Made by a program: the position numbers and the translations under genes. Below the pieces are notes generated by a model. It searched no databases. It saw only the letters and a list, made by a program, of their open reading frames with translations, and had not been told where the DNA came from. DNA of 64,000 nucleotides from Paenibacillus chitinolyticus NBRC 15660 (lineage in GTDB: Bacteria > Bacillota > Bacilli > Paenibacillales > NBRC-103111), in contig NZ_BBJT01000008.1 of assembly GCF_000739915.1 (NCBI RefSeq), positions 1 to 64,000 on the forward strand, given 5' to 3'. Every line of letters starts with the position of its first letter. Within the stretch, counting starts at the first letter, position 1. Below are positions 43,288 to 51,328 of the stretch, piece by piece.

Positions 43288-44319
43288 TTACCCGACAGGA
43301 GTGCCCTGGCAAACGATTTCCTTGCCGGTCCGGGCGGATTCGTAGGTTCCCAATATGATCTCCAGCGAATGCCTTCCCTCCGTTCCGGGCACGATGGGCT
43401 CTCTGCCCTCCCGGACAGCGAGTGCCATGTCCCGGATCTGGATCCGATGGCCGTCGGGAATGATCTTGAACGGTTCGAATTCCGGGAGTTCCACAGGCTC
43501 CCCGTCGATTTTAAGCGCCACGATATCGTCGTCTTCGATCACCAGGGAGCCCCTCTCCCCGTGAATTTCGATCCGATGTACAGGCCCCAGATGCGCGGTG
43601 GTCGTAATTTCAAGCAGTCCCAGCGCGCCGTTCTCGAACTGAAGCACCGATACCGCGGTATCTTCCACCTCGATATCCCTCAGGACGGCTTTGGCTTTGC
43701 CGTACAGGGAAGCGACGGGGCCCGCCAGCCACTGGAGGAGGTCCACTGTATGAATCCCCTGATTCATCATGGCCCCGCCTCCGTCCATCGCCCAAGTGCC
43801 GCGCCAGCCCGCGCTGTCGTAATATTCTTGGCTGCGGTAAATATTTACGCGACCCGAGCAAAGACTAAGCTTGCCCAGCCGGCCCGCCCGGATCAGCTCC
43901 CGGGCATATCGTGCCGCCGGGGACATCCGGCGGGGGAATACCGTCGAGAGGAGAACGCTGTTCTCGCCGCTTACCCGGATCATGTCGTCGAGGTCGGCCA
44001 TCGTAATGGCCATCGGCTTTTCGACGAAGACGTGCTTGCCCGCTTTGGCGGCCTGCACGGCCTGCCCGGCATGAAGCCCGCTCGGCGTGCAGATGCAGAC
44101 CACGTCCAGATCGTCGCGGGCGAGCATCTCTTCGAGGCTCTCGTAGACCGCCGCCGAGTAGGTCTGTCCGAAACGAACCGCGGTCTCCGGCACGAAGTCG
44201 TACACCGCGGTCAATTCCGCTTCCGGCGTCTCCCGGATTCCCTTGGCGTGGATGTCGGCGATGATGCCGCATCCGATAAGGCCGAACCGGACTGGCTGCG
44301 CCGTAACCGGTGTTGTCAT
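43288..44319 (-). CDS. Gfo/Idh/MocA-family sugar dehydrogenase
   Basis: A 343-residue NAD(P)-dependent oxidoreductase. The Rossmann fold starts at VRFGLIGCGIIADIHAKGI. The family-typical CICTPSGLHAGQAVQAAKAG stretch leads into HVFVEKPMAIT, which contains the catalytic Lys of the EKP motif. The C-terminal alpha/beta domain contains GGGAMMNQGIHTVDLLQWLAG, giving the second signature. Likely substrates are inositols, sugar lactones or glycosides. It is the last gene of the second importer operon; the TIM-barrel isomerase precedes it by about 30 bases. Confidence 0.92.
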   Translation of the reverse strand: MTTPVTAQPVRFGLIGCGIIADIHAKGIRETPEAELTAVYDFVPETAVRFGQTYSAAVYESLEEMLARDDLDVVCICTPSGLHAGQAVQAAKAGKHVFVEKPMAITMADLDDMIRVSGENSVLLSTVFPRRMSPAARYARELIRAGRLGKLSLCSGRVNIYRSQEYYDSAGWRGTWAMDGGGAMMNQGIHTVDLLQWLAGPVASLYGKAKAVLRDIEVEDTAVSVLQFENGALGLLEITTTAHLGPVHRIEIHGERGSLVIEDDDIVALKIDGEPVELPEFEPFKIIPDGHRIQIRDMALAVREGREPIVPGTEGRHSLEIILGTYESARTGKEIVCQGTPVG

Positions 44320-44348
44320 AAGAAAGTCACTTCCCTTTCGATGGTAGG

Positions 44349-45302
44349 CTAATTTTCGCCGGACGCGGACACGGATGAAGAGGATGGAGATGCCGATGTC
44401 GGCGCTGTTGTCGACACTGTTGTCGACGCTATCGCCGGTGCCGATGCCGACGCCGTCTCCCGGATCAGCTGCCGAACCGCGTCGCGGTCATGGGCAAGCT
44501 GCTCCACAGGCGGATACGGGGCGAAGCATTCGAGCGTCACCCAGCCCCCGTATCCCGTCTCCGCCAGCGCCTCGAAGAGCTCCCGGTGGTCCACTTCCCC
44601 TTCGCCGAGGCGGCACTGGAGGAAATGCTCTTCCCCGTGGCGGGTGACGTTGCGGAACGTCCCCGGCCCGCCCGCCTCGGGGATTCTTTTCTCGTCCTTC
44701 ACATGGACATGGAGCAATCGGCTGCCCAGCCCCGTAACGGAAGCGCGGCCGAAATCGGTGTCGCTGATGTACATGTTGCCCGCGTCGTGAATCAGTCCGA
44801 CGTTATCCTCGCCAATCATCTCCAGCAGACGCATGGAGCTCTCCACGGTCTCGATCAGGCTCACATTGTGAATCTCCAGCAAAATTTTCTTCTCGTGCCT
44901 GCGGGCTTCCGCCCCACATTTTTTCAGCCAGTGGGCCGCCTTCTCATAATGGTAATCGGCAGCCAGGAAAGCGTTGGGTCCTCCCGGAAAAATCCGGATC
45001 ATATCCGTCTCCAGATAATCCGCCCGCTCCAGCAAACCGAGAAACTCATCGTAAGCGGCTGCGCATTCGGAATCGCTGGATTCGGAGAACCGCCCCATGT
45101 AACCGCCGAGCGCGGGGATATCCAGCACATGCTCATCGGCGAGCCTGCGGATCTCTTTTACCCTTGGAAGAGAGGTCTGAGGCGAGAGGTGAGGCTCCCG
45201 GCACGCAATTTCGATCCCGTCGAATCCGAGATTCGCCGTGATTTTCATCGCTTCCTGAATGCTGTACTCCATGAGAGCGCCGCTGAATGCCGCGATTTTC
45301 AT
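44349..45302 (-). CDS. Sugar isomerase/epimerase, AP-endonuclease-2 TIM barrel
   Basis: A 317-residue xylose-isomerase-like TIM barrel. Metal-site motifs include GFDGIEIACREPHL, KILLEIHNVS, NVGLIHDAGN, LLHVHVKDEKR and GYGGWVTLECF. ATG 45302 is chosen for its AAAGGAG site. The barrel ends near residue 285. It is followed by a Ser/Ala/Thr/Pro tail of about 30 residues made of repeated SAS, APT and SSSS units. The DNA there is a run of near-repeats, so the tail probably arose by slippage. It forms a catabolic pair with the following dehydrogenase, possibly for inositol-like or keto-sugar conversion. Confidence 0.9.
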   Translation of the reverse strand: MKIAAFSGALMEYSIQEAMKITANLGFDGIEIACREPHLSPQTSLPRVKEIRRLADEHVLDIPALGGYMGRFSESSDSECAAAYDEFLGLLERADYLETDMIRIFPGGPNAFLAADYHYEKAAHWLKKCGAEARRHEKKILLEIHNVSLIETVESSMRLLEMIGEDNVGLIHDAGNMYISDTDFGRASVTGLGSRLLHVHVKDEKRIPEAGGPGTFRNVTRHGEEHFLQCRLGEGEVDHRELFEALAETGYGGWVTLECFAPYPPVEQLAHDRDAVRQLIRETASASAPAIASTTVSTTAPTSASPSSSSVSASGEN

Positions 45303-45319
45303 AAGAGTGCCGTCTCCTT

Positions 45320-46144
45320 TCACTTAATGCCCGAGGCACTGTGATTTTGAACGAAATACTTTTCCGCGAACAGGAATACGATCAGAATCGGAACTAGACT
45401 TAGCAGAGCGGCCGCAACCATCAACTGCTCGTTGCCGAACCATTGGCCGCCGAGCGAAAGAATCCCGATCGGAAGCGTAAACTTATCGTTCGAGGTCAAA
45501 TAAATGACCGGCGTCAAAATTTCGTTCCATTTGCCCATAAACGTAAAGATCGCCAGCGTAGCCAAGGTCGGCCTCGCCATCGGCATGAAGATCCGCCAGT
45601 ACACCTGGATCGGGTTGCACCCCTCCAGCTTCGCGGACTCCTCGTACTCCTTCGGAATGTTCATGAACGCCTGCCTCATCAGGAAAATGCCGAACGGCTG
45701 CGCGAGCCATTCGATTACCCAGAGCGGCGTCAGCGTATCGAGCAGATGCAGCTTATTGAAAATAATAAAATGCGGGATAATGATGACGACCGGCGGGATC
45801 ATCATCGTTCCGAGCACCATGACGAACAGCGCGTTCTTGAGCGGAAACCGGAGTCTGGCGAACGCATAGCCGACCATGGAGCACGAGAGCAGCGCCCCTA
45901 TCACCGACAGCAGGGCAACGGTAAAGCTGTTCAGCGTGTACCCGCCGATATTGCCCAGCTTCAATACCTCTGCGTAGTTCGACCATTGGAAAATTTCCGG
46001 TATCCATTTCGGAGGTACGGTCGTGTACTCTTTATACGTTTTGAGCGAGTTCATCAGAGCCGTCGCAAACGGGACGATCATCACCAGCGACGACAAAATA
46101 ATGGCCGTGTAACGGAGAATCGTCGGCAGCCTTTTATGTTTCAT
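45320..46144 (-). CDS. Carbohydrate ABC transporter permease (MalG-like)
   Basis: A 274-residue permease with six helices. The N-terminal helix IILSSLVMIVPFATALMNSLKTYKEY, the EAA loop YEESAKLEGCNPIQVYWRIFMPMARPTLATLAIFTFMGKWNE and the C-terminus VFLFAEKYFVQNHSASGIK identify the MalG/UgpE branch. It forms a pore with the next gene upstream (46202). No ATPase gene lies in the operon. Confidence 0.94.
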   Translation of the reverse strand: MKHKRLPTILRYTAIILSSLVMIVPFATALMNSLKTYKEYTTVPPKWIPEIFQWSNYAEVLKLGNIGGYTLNSFTVALLSVIGALLSCSMVGYAFARLRFPLKNALFVMVLGTMMIPPVVIIIPHFIIFNKLHLLDTLTPLWVIEWLAQPFGIFLMRQAFMNIPKEYEESAKLEGCNPIQVYWRIFMPMARPTLATLAIFTFMGKWNEILTPVIYLTSNDKFTLPIGILSLGGQWFGNEQLMVAAALLSLVPILIVFLFAEKYFVQNHSASGIK

Positions 46145-46201
46145 ACAAGGTTCTCCTTTCCGGCGGCGGAACCGCGCCAGAGTCCATTCCGCAACGCACG
46201 G

Positions 46202-47155
46202 TCAATCGTAGTGGACCCATTTTTTCTGCACCTTCATTTGAATCAGGGTAAGCGTGAACAGGATCATGAACAGCACCCAGGCGATAGCCGAGGCATAACC
46301 CATCCGCATGAAGGTGAAGCCCTCGCGGTACAGATACAGCATCAGGACGAGGCTCGAATTGTTCGGGCCGCCTGCGGAACTGATATCCCCGCCTCCCGTC
46401 AGAACGTACACCTGCTCGAAAGCCTGGAACGTGCTGATCGTGCTCAGAATCACGACCAGGAACGTGGTCGAAGAGATGAGCGGAAACGTAATCGACACAA
46501 ATTTACGCAGTGTACCCGCTCCGTCTATTTCAGCCGCCTCGTACAAATCCTGGGGCACGCTCTGCAGACCGGCCAGATAAATGACCATGATGTAGCCGAT
46601 CCCCTTCCAGACGGCGATCAGAACCAGCAGCGGGATCACGAGCTTCCCGTCCTGCAGCCAGCGCTGCGGATCGAGTCCCAGCGAAGCCAGAATCGAGTTG
46701 GCGAAGCCGAAACGGGAATTGAAGATGGCGTCCGACACATACAAAATGACCGTCCACGAAGAGATAACGGGGATGAAATGGGCCATCCGGAACAGCTTCA
46801 GCCCTTTCAGCTTCTGGTTCAGCACGACGGCCAGGACCAGCGCCAGAATTGTCTGGGCCGGCACGAACAGAATCGCGAAATACAGCGTGTTCCACAGCGA
46901 TTTCCAGAAGAGAGTGTCTCCGAAAAGACGCCCGTAGTTGTCCAGTCCCGTCCATTTCGGCGGGTTCATCATGTCGTACTGCGAGAAGCTGAAATAGAGC
47001 GAAGCGATAAGAGGCCCGGCAACAAATACGATAAAGTGAAGCAGGTAAGGGGAGACGAGCAGCAGTCCCCATTTCCCCTCCTGATCAAGTTTTCCGAGCT
47101 TTCTTGCCGGGGTCTGAGCTTTCGCATAGGCTTTGCCGCTTACGGTATCGTTCAT
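46202..47155 (-). CDS. Carbohydrate ABC transporter permease (MalF/UgpA-like)
   Basis: A 317-residue permease with six helices. A charged N-terminus leads to GLLLVSPYLLHFIVFVAGPLIASLYFSFSQYDMMNPPKWTGLDNY, the family N-terminal signature. The EAA loop is LYEAAEIDGAGTLRKFVSITFPLISSTTFLV. The C-terminus GYASAIAWVLFMILFTLTLIQMKVQKKWV is typical. It pairs with the MalG-like gene. The binding-protein gene lies about 35 bases upstream. Confidence 0.94.
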   Translation of the reverse strand: MNDTVSGKAYAKAQTPARKLGKLDQEGKWGLLLVSPYLLHFIVFVAGPLIASLYFSFSQYDMMNPPKWTGLDNYGRLFGDTLFWKSLWNTLYFAILFVPAQTILALVLAVVLNQKLKGLKLFRMAHFIPVISSWTVILYVSDAIFNSRFGFANSILASLGLDPQRWLQDGKLVIPLLVLIAVWKGIGYIMVIYLAGLQSVPQDLYEAAEIDGAGTLRKFVSITFPLISSTTFLVVILSTISTFQAFEQVYVLTGGGDISSAGGPNNSSLVLMLYLYREGFTFMRMGYASAIAWVLFMILFTLTLIQMKVQKKWVHYD

Positions 47156-47188
47156 AGAAAGCCCGACCTCCCTTCCGTAAATTGCGGT

Positions 47189-48550
47189 TTACTTCTTATA
47201 AAAATCATCCAGCACCTTCTGCACCGCCTTGTCGGCATCCGCCAGCGCGGCATCTATCGGGGCGTCTCCGAGGAAAGCCCGCTGCGCGTTCTCGTTGAAC
47301 TTCCCGACCCACTCTTCCCATACGGCGTTGTTGTCGAGCGTCTTGGCGAAGTCCAGGCTCTCCAGGAACGCTTTCCGGTTAGCCGGCTTCTCGCCCGCTT
47401 TCAGGAACACGTCGGAATTCGCGACGGATTTCTTCACCGGAATCGCTTCGCCGAGCGCCGCCCATTCTTTCTGGACGTCGTCCTCCGTGGCCCAGTATTT
47501 GATCCATTCCCAGGCTGCCTGCGCCTTGGCGTCCGCCGACTTCTGGTTCACGACCCAGGAGTTTGCGATAACCGGCGACACCCGTTTGCCGTCGGGCCCT
47601 TTGGGCAGCAGCGTGACATCATAGTTCAGCTTCGCTTCGTTGGCGGCCAGCACGCGGGCGTAGATGCCGATGCGCATCGCCGCGGAGCCGCTCGGGAATA
47701 CCGCCATGGAGCTCTGGAAGCTTTTCAGATCCGCCGGGTCGGTAATAATGCCCCTCTTCATGCCGTCCACCATCCACTCGAACGCCTGCTTGTTCTGCGG
47801 GGTGTTGATGATCGACTTCTGTGCCGTCTCGTCCAGCACGCCGCCCCCGTAGGATTTCATCACGGAGAACCAGCCTTCCGTAATGCTGAAGAAGGTCAGC
47901 CCGAACTGGTTGACGTTCTTCGGATCGAAGCCGGATTCGTCCGCCTTCTTGCCCTTGGCGTCAAGCGTAAGGAGAGCCGCATTCTTCTTCAAGTCCTCCC
48001 ACGTCCAATTCTCATTGGGATAGGCTACACCGGCTTTGTCGAACAAATCCTTGTTATAGAAAAGCGCTCCCACCTGAATGCCCTGCGGCACGGCCCAGTA
48101 CTTCCCTTTGGCGTCTTTGTTGAAATCCAGCCCGTAGTAGTCGTCCTTCTTCAAATCTTTGCCGATCCATTCGGTGAGGTCTTTAACCGCGCCCCGCTCG
48201 GCATATTTCATGACATAGACTCCGTCCGAGAGCCACACGTCCGGCGCCTGGCCGGCCGCGATCTGCGTATCGAGCTTCTGGTAAAACTGCCCGTAAGGCG
48301 CACTCTGGGTGTTCACTTTGATGTCCGGATGCTTCTTCATAAACTTATCGATCAGTTCTTTCATCTTCGCATCCGACTTCCCGTCGGAATAATAACCGAG
48401 CAGGATTTCGACCGGCTTGCCGCCGCCCTCCTGGGAACCGCCGCCCGCAGTCGTTCCCGTCGTTTCCGCTGTCCCTTTCGAGCAGCCTGCACCCACAACC
48501 GCCAGTGTCAGTGCAGATAGGAGTACGTTCGTCCAAATCTTTCTTCTCAT
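47189..48550 (-). CDS. Sugar-binding lipoprotein of the second importer
   Basis: A 453-residue family-1 solute-binding protein. Signal peptide RRKIWTNVLLSALTLAVVGAGC has its lipobox Cys near residue 23, followed by a Gly/Thr-rich linker. Typical binding-protein motifs are VEILLGYYSDGKSDAKMKELIDKFMKKHPDIKVNTQ, LDTQIAAGQAPDVWLSDGVYVMKYAERGAVKDLTEWI and PQGIQVGALFYNKDLFDKAGVAYPNENWTWEDL. ATG 48550 is preferred over the upstream start, since AAGGGG lies in between. First gene of a five-gene unit with two permeases, an isomerase and a dehydrogenase. Confidence 0.93.
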   Translation of the reverse strand: MRRKIWTNVLLSALTLAVVGAGCSKGTAETTGTTAGGGSQEGGGKPVEILLGYYSDGKSDAKMKELIDKFMKKHPDIKVNTQSAPYGQFYQKLDTQIAAGQAPDVWLSDGVYVMKYAERGAVKDLTEWIGKDLKKDDYYGLDFNKDAKGKYWAVPQGIQVGALFYNKDLFDKAGVAYPNENWTWEDLKKNAALLTLDAKGKKADESGFDPKNVNQFGLTFFSITEGWFSVMKSYGGGVLDETAQKSIINTPQNKQAFEWMVDGMKRGIITDPADLKSFQSSMAVFPSGSAAMRIGIYARVLAANEAKLNYDVTLLPKGPDGKRVSPVIANSWVVNQKSADAKAQAAWEWIKYWATEDDVQKEWAALGEAIPVKKSVANSDVFLKAGEKPANRKAFLESLDFAKTLDNNAVWEEWVGKFNENAQRAFLGDAPIDAALADADKAVQKVLDDFYKK

Positions 48551-48817
48551 CTCTCGTTCAGCCCCTTGTCTCTTCAAAATGAGGTTGTTCGTCTGGTCAT
48601 TGACCACCGTCATATGACGCCAAGCATCGCCCGCAGGGAGCCGAGCGCGGCGTGTCATTCGCGCGTTGAAAGCATTTCTTACGAAGTCCGCTGCCCTCGC
48701 AGATGTGGTTCGTCGGTTCGACCGGCCTTCGGATCAGGCCGACCGCCGCAGAATGCCCCAACGCGCGCCTGCGGTTCACGCACGCCGCTTAACGCCGGAA
48801 GCCCGGAATGTCCGCCC

Positions 48818-51091
48818 CTACTCCTCCGCGCCGCCCCAGACGGCCGAAGCTTCACGCGGCTTATCGTAGGCATGCGCCCAGTAATAGCCGCCCGCCATCA
48901 CCCGCCGGGGCGCGAAGCCGATCTCGCCGGAATCGGCCTGGACAAGCTCCGACACCGCGGTGAAAGTCCCGTCGGCGGCGGACCGGCCGTCCACGTACTT
49001 GCCGCCCATCCGGGTGAATCGCCCGTGGACCGCGGCCGCGACGGGCTCGCCCGTCCGCATGTCCGCCGTCTTCAGCCGGACCGTGGCTCTCGTGCCGTCG
49101 TACGTCACCTGCATGCCGTCCACGATCATCGGCTTCAGGCCGGTGACGCCCGTCTTCGCGGATACTTCCGGCGAGGCCGGACCCTCGTTGCCCGACGCGT
49201 CGACCGCCGCTACACGGTAGTAGTACACCGTGTCCGGCAGGAGACCGTCGTCCTTGAACGTCAGCCCGCGCGCGGTTCCGGCCAGCAGCTCTTCCGCGGG
49301 CTTGAATCCCCGGACCGTGCTCCGGTAGATCTTATAGCCCTCGACTTCCATGTTATCGGTAGCCCGGCCGTAGGTCAGATCGATCCGCTGGTAGTCGAAA
49401 GCGGCCGCTTGGGGCTTGCCTTTCACTCCCGAAGGAGGCCGGTTGTCGGCCGGCGGCTGCCAGAAGCGGGCGCCGGGACCCCAGGCGGAAGGCAGCGCGC
49501 GCAGCGTATCGTAGTGATGCAGCGCGATTCCGCCGAATGCGGCGTTCCCTTCGAACGCGGCGTACACTTTATCCAGCTCCCGCTCCATATAGGAGCGCCC
49601 TTCTTCGCTGAAGGAGATCGTTTCCGGATCGCCTCCGTCCGCGATGTCTTTGGTCTCTACGCCGAGGATGACGGAGTTCGGCTTTCCGATTTTATTGGCG
49701 TAATCAATCTCACCCTGCGCCTGCTGGATAATGCCGACACTTCCGTCGGCCTGGTCCCGGTAATCCATGATGGCGATATAGTCCGCCGTATCCTGGATAT
49801 GCTCGGACAGCCATTTCGTCGAGCCGTTCCACGTGATGCTTTTCGCCGTGTCCGACGAGTCGTACCATCTCGGAATAGCGGGACCGACCGGCAGAGACAG
49901 GCCCGACGCCTCTTTGCGCTCCATCAGCGCAGCGAGCATATCGAGGTATTGAATCTGAACGTCCGGGTAGCCCGTTTTAAAATCCGGCAGCGAATACGGC
50001 TCCGTATCCACGTTTACTCCGTCAAACTGCTCCGCAGACTTGGAAGCCAGGTTATAATTCAGCACTTTCTCGAACTCCCGAAGCGCATCTTCCCTATACC
50101 TCGGATAAGTTCCGAAGTACGGCGGAACCGTTCCTCCCGCTATCAGTGCCTGCACGCGGTATCCTTGGGCATGAGCCCATCGCACGAAATCCCTTACTTC
50201 GGGCCTCTCGTCCTCCAGCATGTCCGCGCCCCCTAATTTGTCGACCCCGAGATAAAGCGTCGTAACGGGGTCCTGCCCGAACGTCTTCGTATCTTTCGCC
50301 ATCGCATCCAGCACCTGGCGGGAACCCGGCGTCCGGATGAGGTTATAGGACGCGTTCTCCCAGATCCACATGGAGCGGTCCTGGCGGGGCAGCACGGTGA
50401 CCGGCTTCGTTCCATCCCCTCCGCCCGTCTGAACGTAGGTCGTCAGGCTCCGGCCCGTATGGCCGCGGACGTCGGTTGCCCGGGCTTCGATGCTGTTCGT
50501 CCGGGTTCCCGCTTTCTTCGTGTCCCATTTGTAGGAATAGCCGTTTCCTTTCTTCTCGGCCCGCTTCCAGTTCCCCCCGTTTATGCGCACCTCCACGGAC
50601 TTAACCGGACTCGCGCCGTAAACATTCACCGCTACGACGGCAGCGCCGCTCACCTTGTCGCGATCCGCCGGACTCGTGATCGTTACCTGCGGCACGCCCG
50701 CGGCCGGATTATGCACCGTCAGCCGGGTATAAGCCGACCAGGCATTGTACCGGGTCGCCGTATCCTTCCCCCTGGCGATCAGCTCGACTTCCCCGTCGTA
50801 TGCGGTCGTATCCAGGTCATAATACCAGGTACCCGCATCATCTCCGTCAGGATCGTCCATGTGCGCATCCGCCACTTTTTGACCGTTGATCACCAGCTCG
50901 ACTTCGTAAGCTCCCGCATAAGAGCCGCCGATTCTTACCGTACCGACCTCCAATCGGCCTCCGTCCCTGTGGGAATCTATCGTCAGCAGCGAAGCCGCAT
51001 TCCCCCTGGACACCGGAAACGTCACTAAACCAAGCAGAAGAACCAGTGCGAAAAGAAAACCTTTTTTCCAGCCGTTCCATACGGATGTCAC
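48818..51091 (-). CDS. Secreted modular protein: Ig-like, TIM-barrel-like and Fn3 parts
   Basis: A 757-residue exported protein. Signal peptide WKKGFLFALVLLLGLVTFPVSRGNA. Residues about 35-140 look like a carbohydrate-binding or Ig-type sandwich. Residues about 142-225 are a second Ig-like module (PQVTITSPADRDKVSGAAVV, VEVRINGG). Residues about 235-540 look like a TIM-barrel glycosidase domain (RSMWIWENASYN, VTTLYLGV, GYRVQALIAGG, DGVNVDTEPYSL, DYIAIMDYRDQ, VILGVETKD). The Glu in VDTEPYS and the Asp in MDYRDQ are candidate catalytic residues. Residues about 555-650 are a fibronectin type III module (YKIYRS, YYYRVAAVDASGNEG). The C-terminal ~100 residues are unassigned. No established GH family is recognised. 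It is divergent from the YesMN pair. Confidence 0.85.
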   Translation of the reverse strand: MTSVWNGWKKGFLFALVLLLGLVTFPVSRGNAASLLTIDSHRDGGRLEVGTVRIGGSYAGAYEVELVINGQKVADAHMDDPDGDDAGTWYYDLDTTAYDGEVELIARGKDTATRYNAWSAYTRLTVHNPAAGVPQVTITSPADRDKVSGAAVVAVNVYGASPVKSVEVRINGGNWKRAEKKGNGYSYKWDTKKAGTRTNSIEARATDVRGHTGRSLTTYVQTGGGDGTKPVTVLPRQDRSMWIWENASYNLIRTPGSRQVLDAMAKDTKTFGQDPVTTLYLGVDKLGGADMLEDERPEVRDFVRWAHAQGYRVQALIAGGTVPPYFGTYPRYREDALREFEKVLNYNLASKSAEQFDGVNVDTEPYSLPDFKTGYPDVQIQYLDMLAALMERKEASGLSLPVGPAIPRWYDSSDTAKSITWNGSTKWLSEHIQDTADYIAIMDYRDQADGSVGIIQQAQGEIDYANKIGKPNSVILGVETKDIADGGDPETISFSEEGRSYMERELDKVYAAFEGNAAFGGIALHHYDTLRALPSAWGPGARFWQPPADNRPPSGVKGKPQAAAFDYQRIDLTYGRATDNMEVEGYKIYRSTVRGFKPAEELLAGTARGLTFKDDGLLPDTVYYYRVAAVDASGNEGPASPEVSAKTGVTGLKPMIVDGMQVTYDGTRATVRLKTADMRTGEPVAAAVHGRFTRMGGKYVDGRSAADGTFTAVSELVQADSGEIGFAPRRVMAGGYYWAHAYDKPREASAVWGGAEE

Positions 51092-51192
51092 GGGATCAAC
51101 CTCCTTGTCGGATTCATGTTCGTCTTACGGCCCCGGCAGGCGTGCAGCTTGTTTTGCGCTTACCGACAGGCGCTTTTTTAACGAGGCGATAA

Positions 51193-51208
51193 AAATAAAG
51201 CGTTTTCA
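51193..51208 (-). promoter_or_regulatory. CcpA cre-like element, second copy
   Basis: The 16-mer AAATAAAGCGTTTTCA is identical to 22961-22976. Here it sits between the glycosidase-like gene and the divergent kinase gene, about 100 bases upstream of the glycosidase start. Confidence 0.6.
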
Positions 51209-51328
51209 ATGTGTAGTTGTAGTATACGAGATGAAAAAGCGGCCCCGCATGGTTTTTTATTTACAATTGGTGTTTTTTTGCTACACTATTTTTAACTTGG
51301 ACTATGAAAACGGAAAAGGGGTGTGACG

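Noticed and set aside
45443-48520. A rightward open frame of 1025 codons
   Set aside because: It runs antisense to the permeases and binding-protein genes, which have clear families, signal peptide and ribosome sites. Its product is Arg/His-rich and matches nothing; long antisense frames are common in GC-rich genes.
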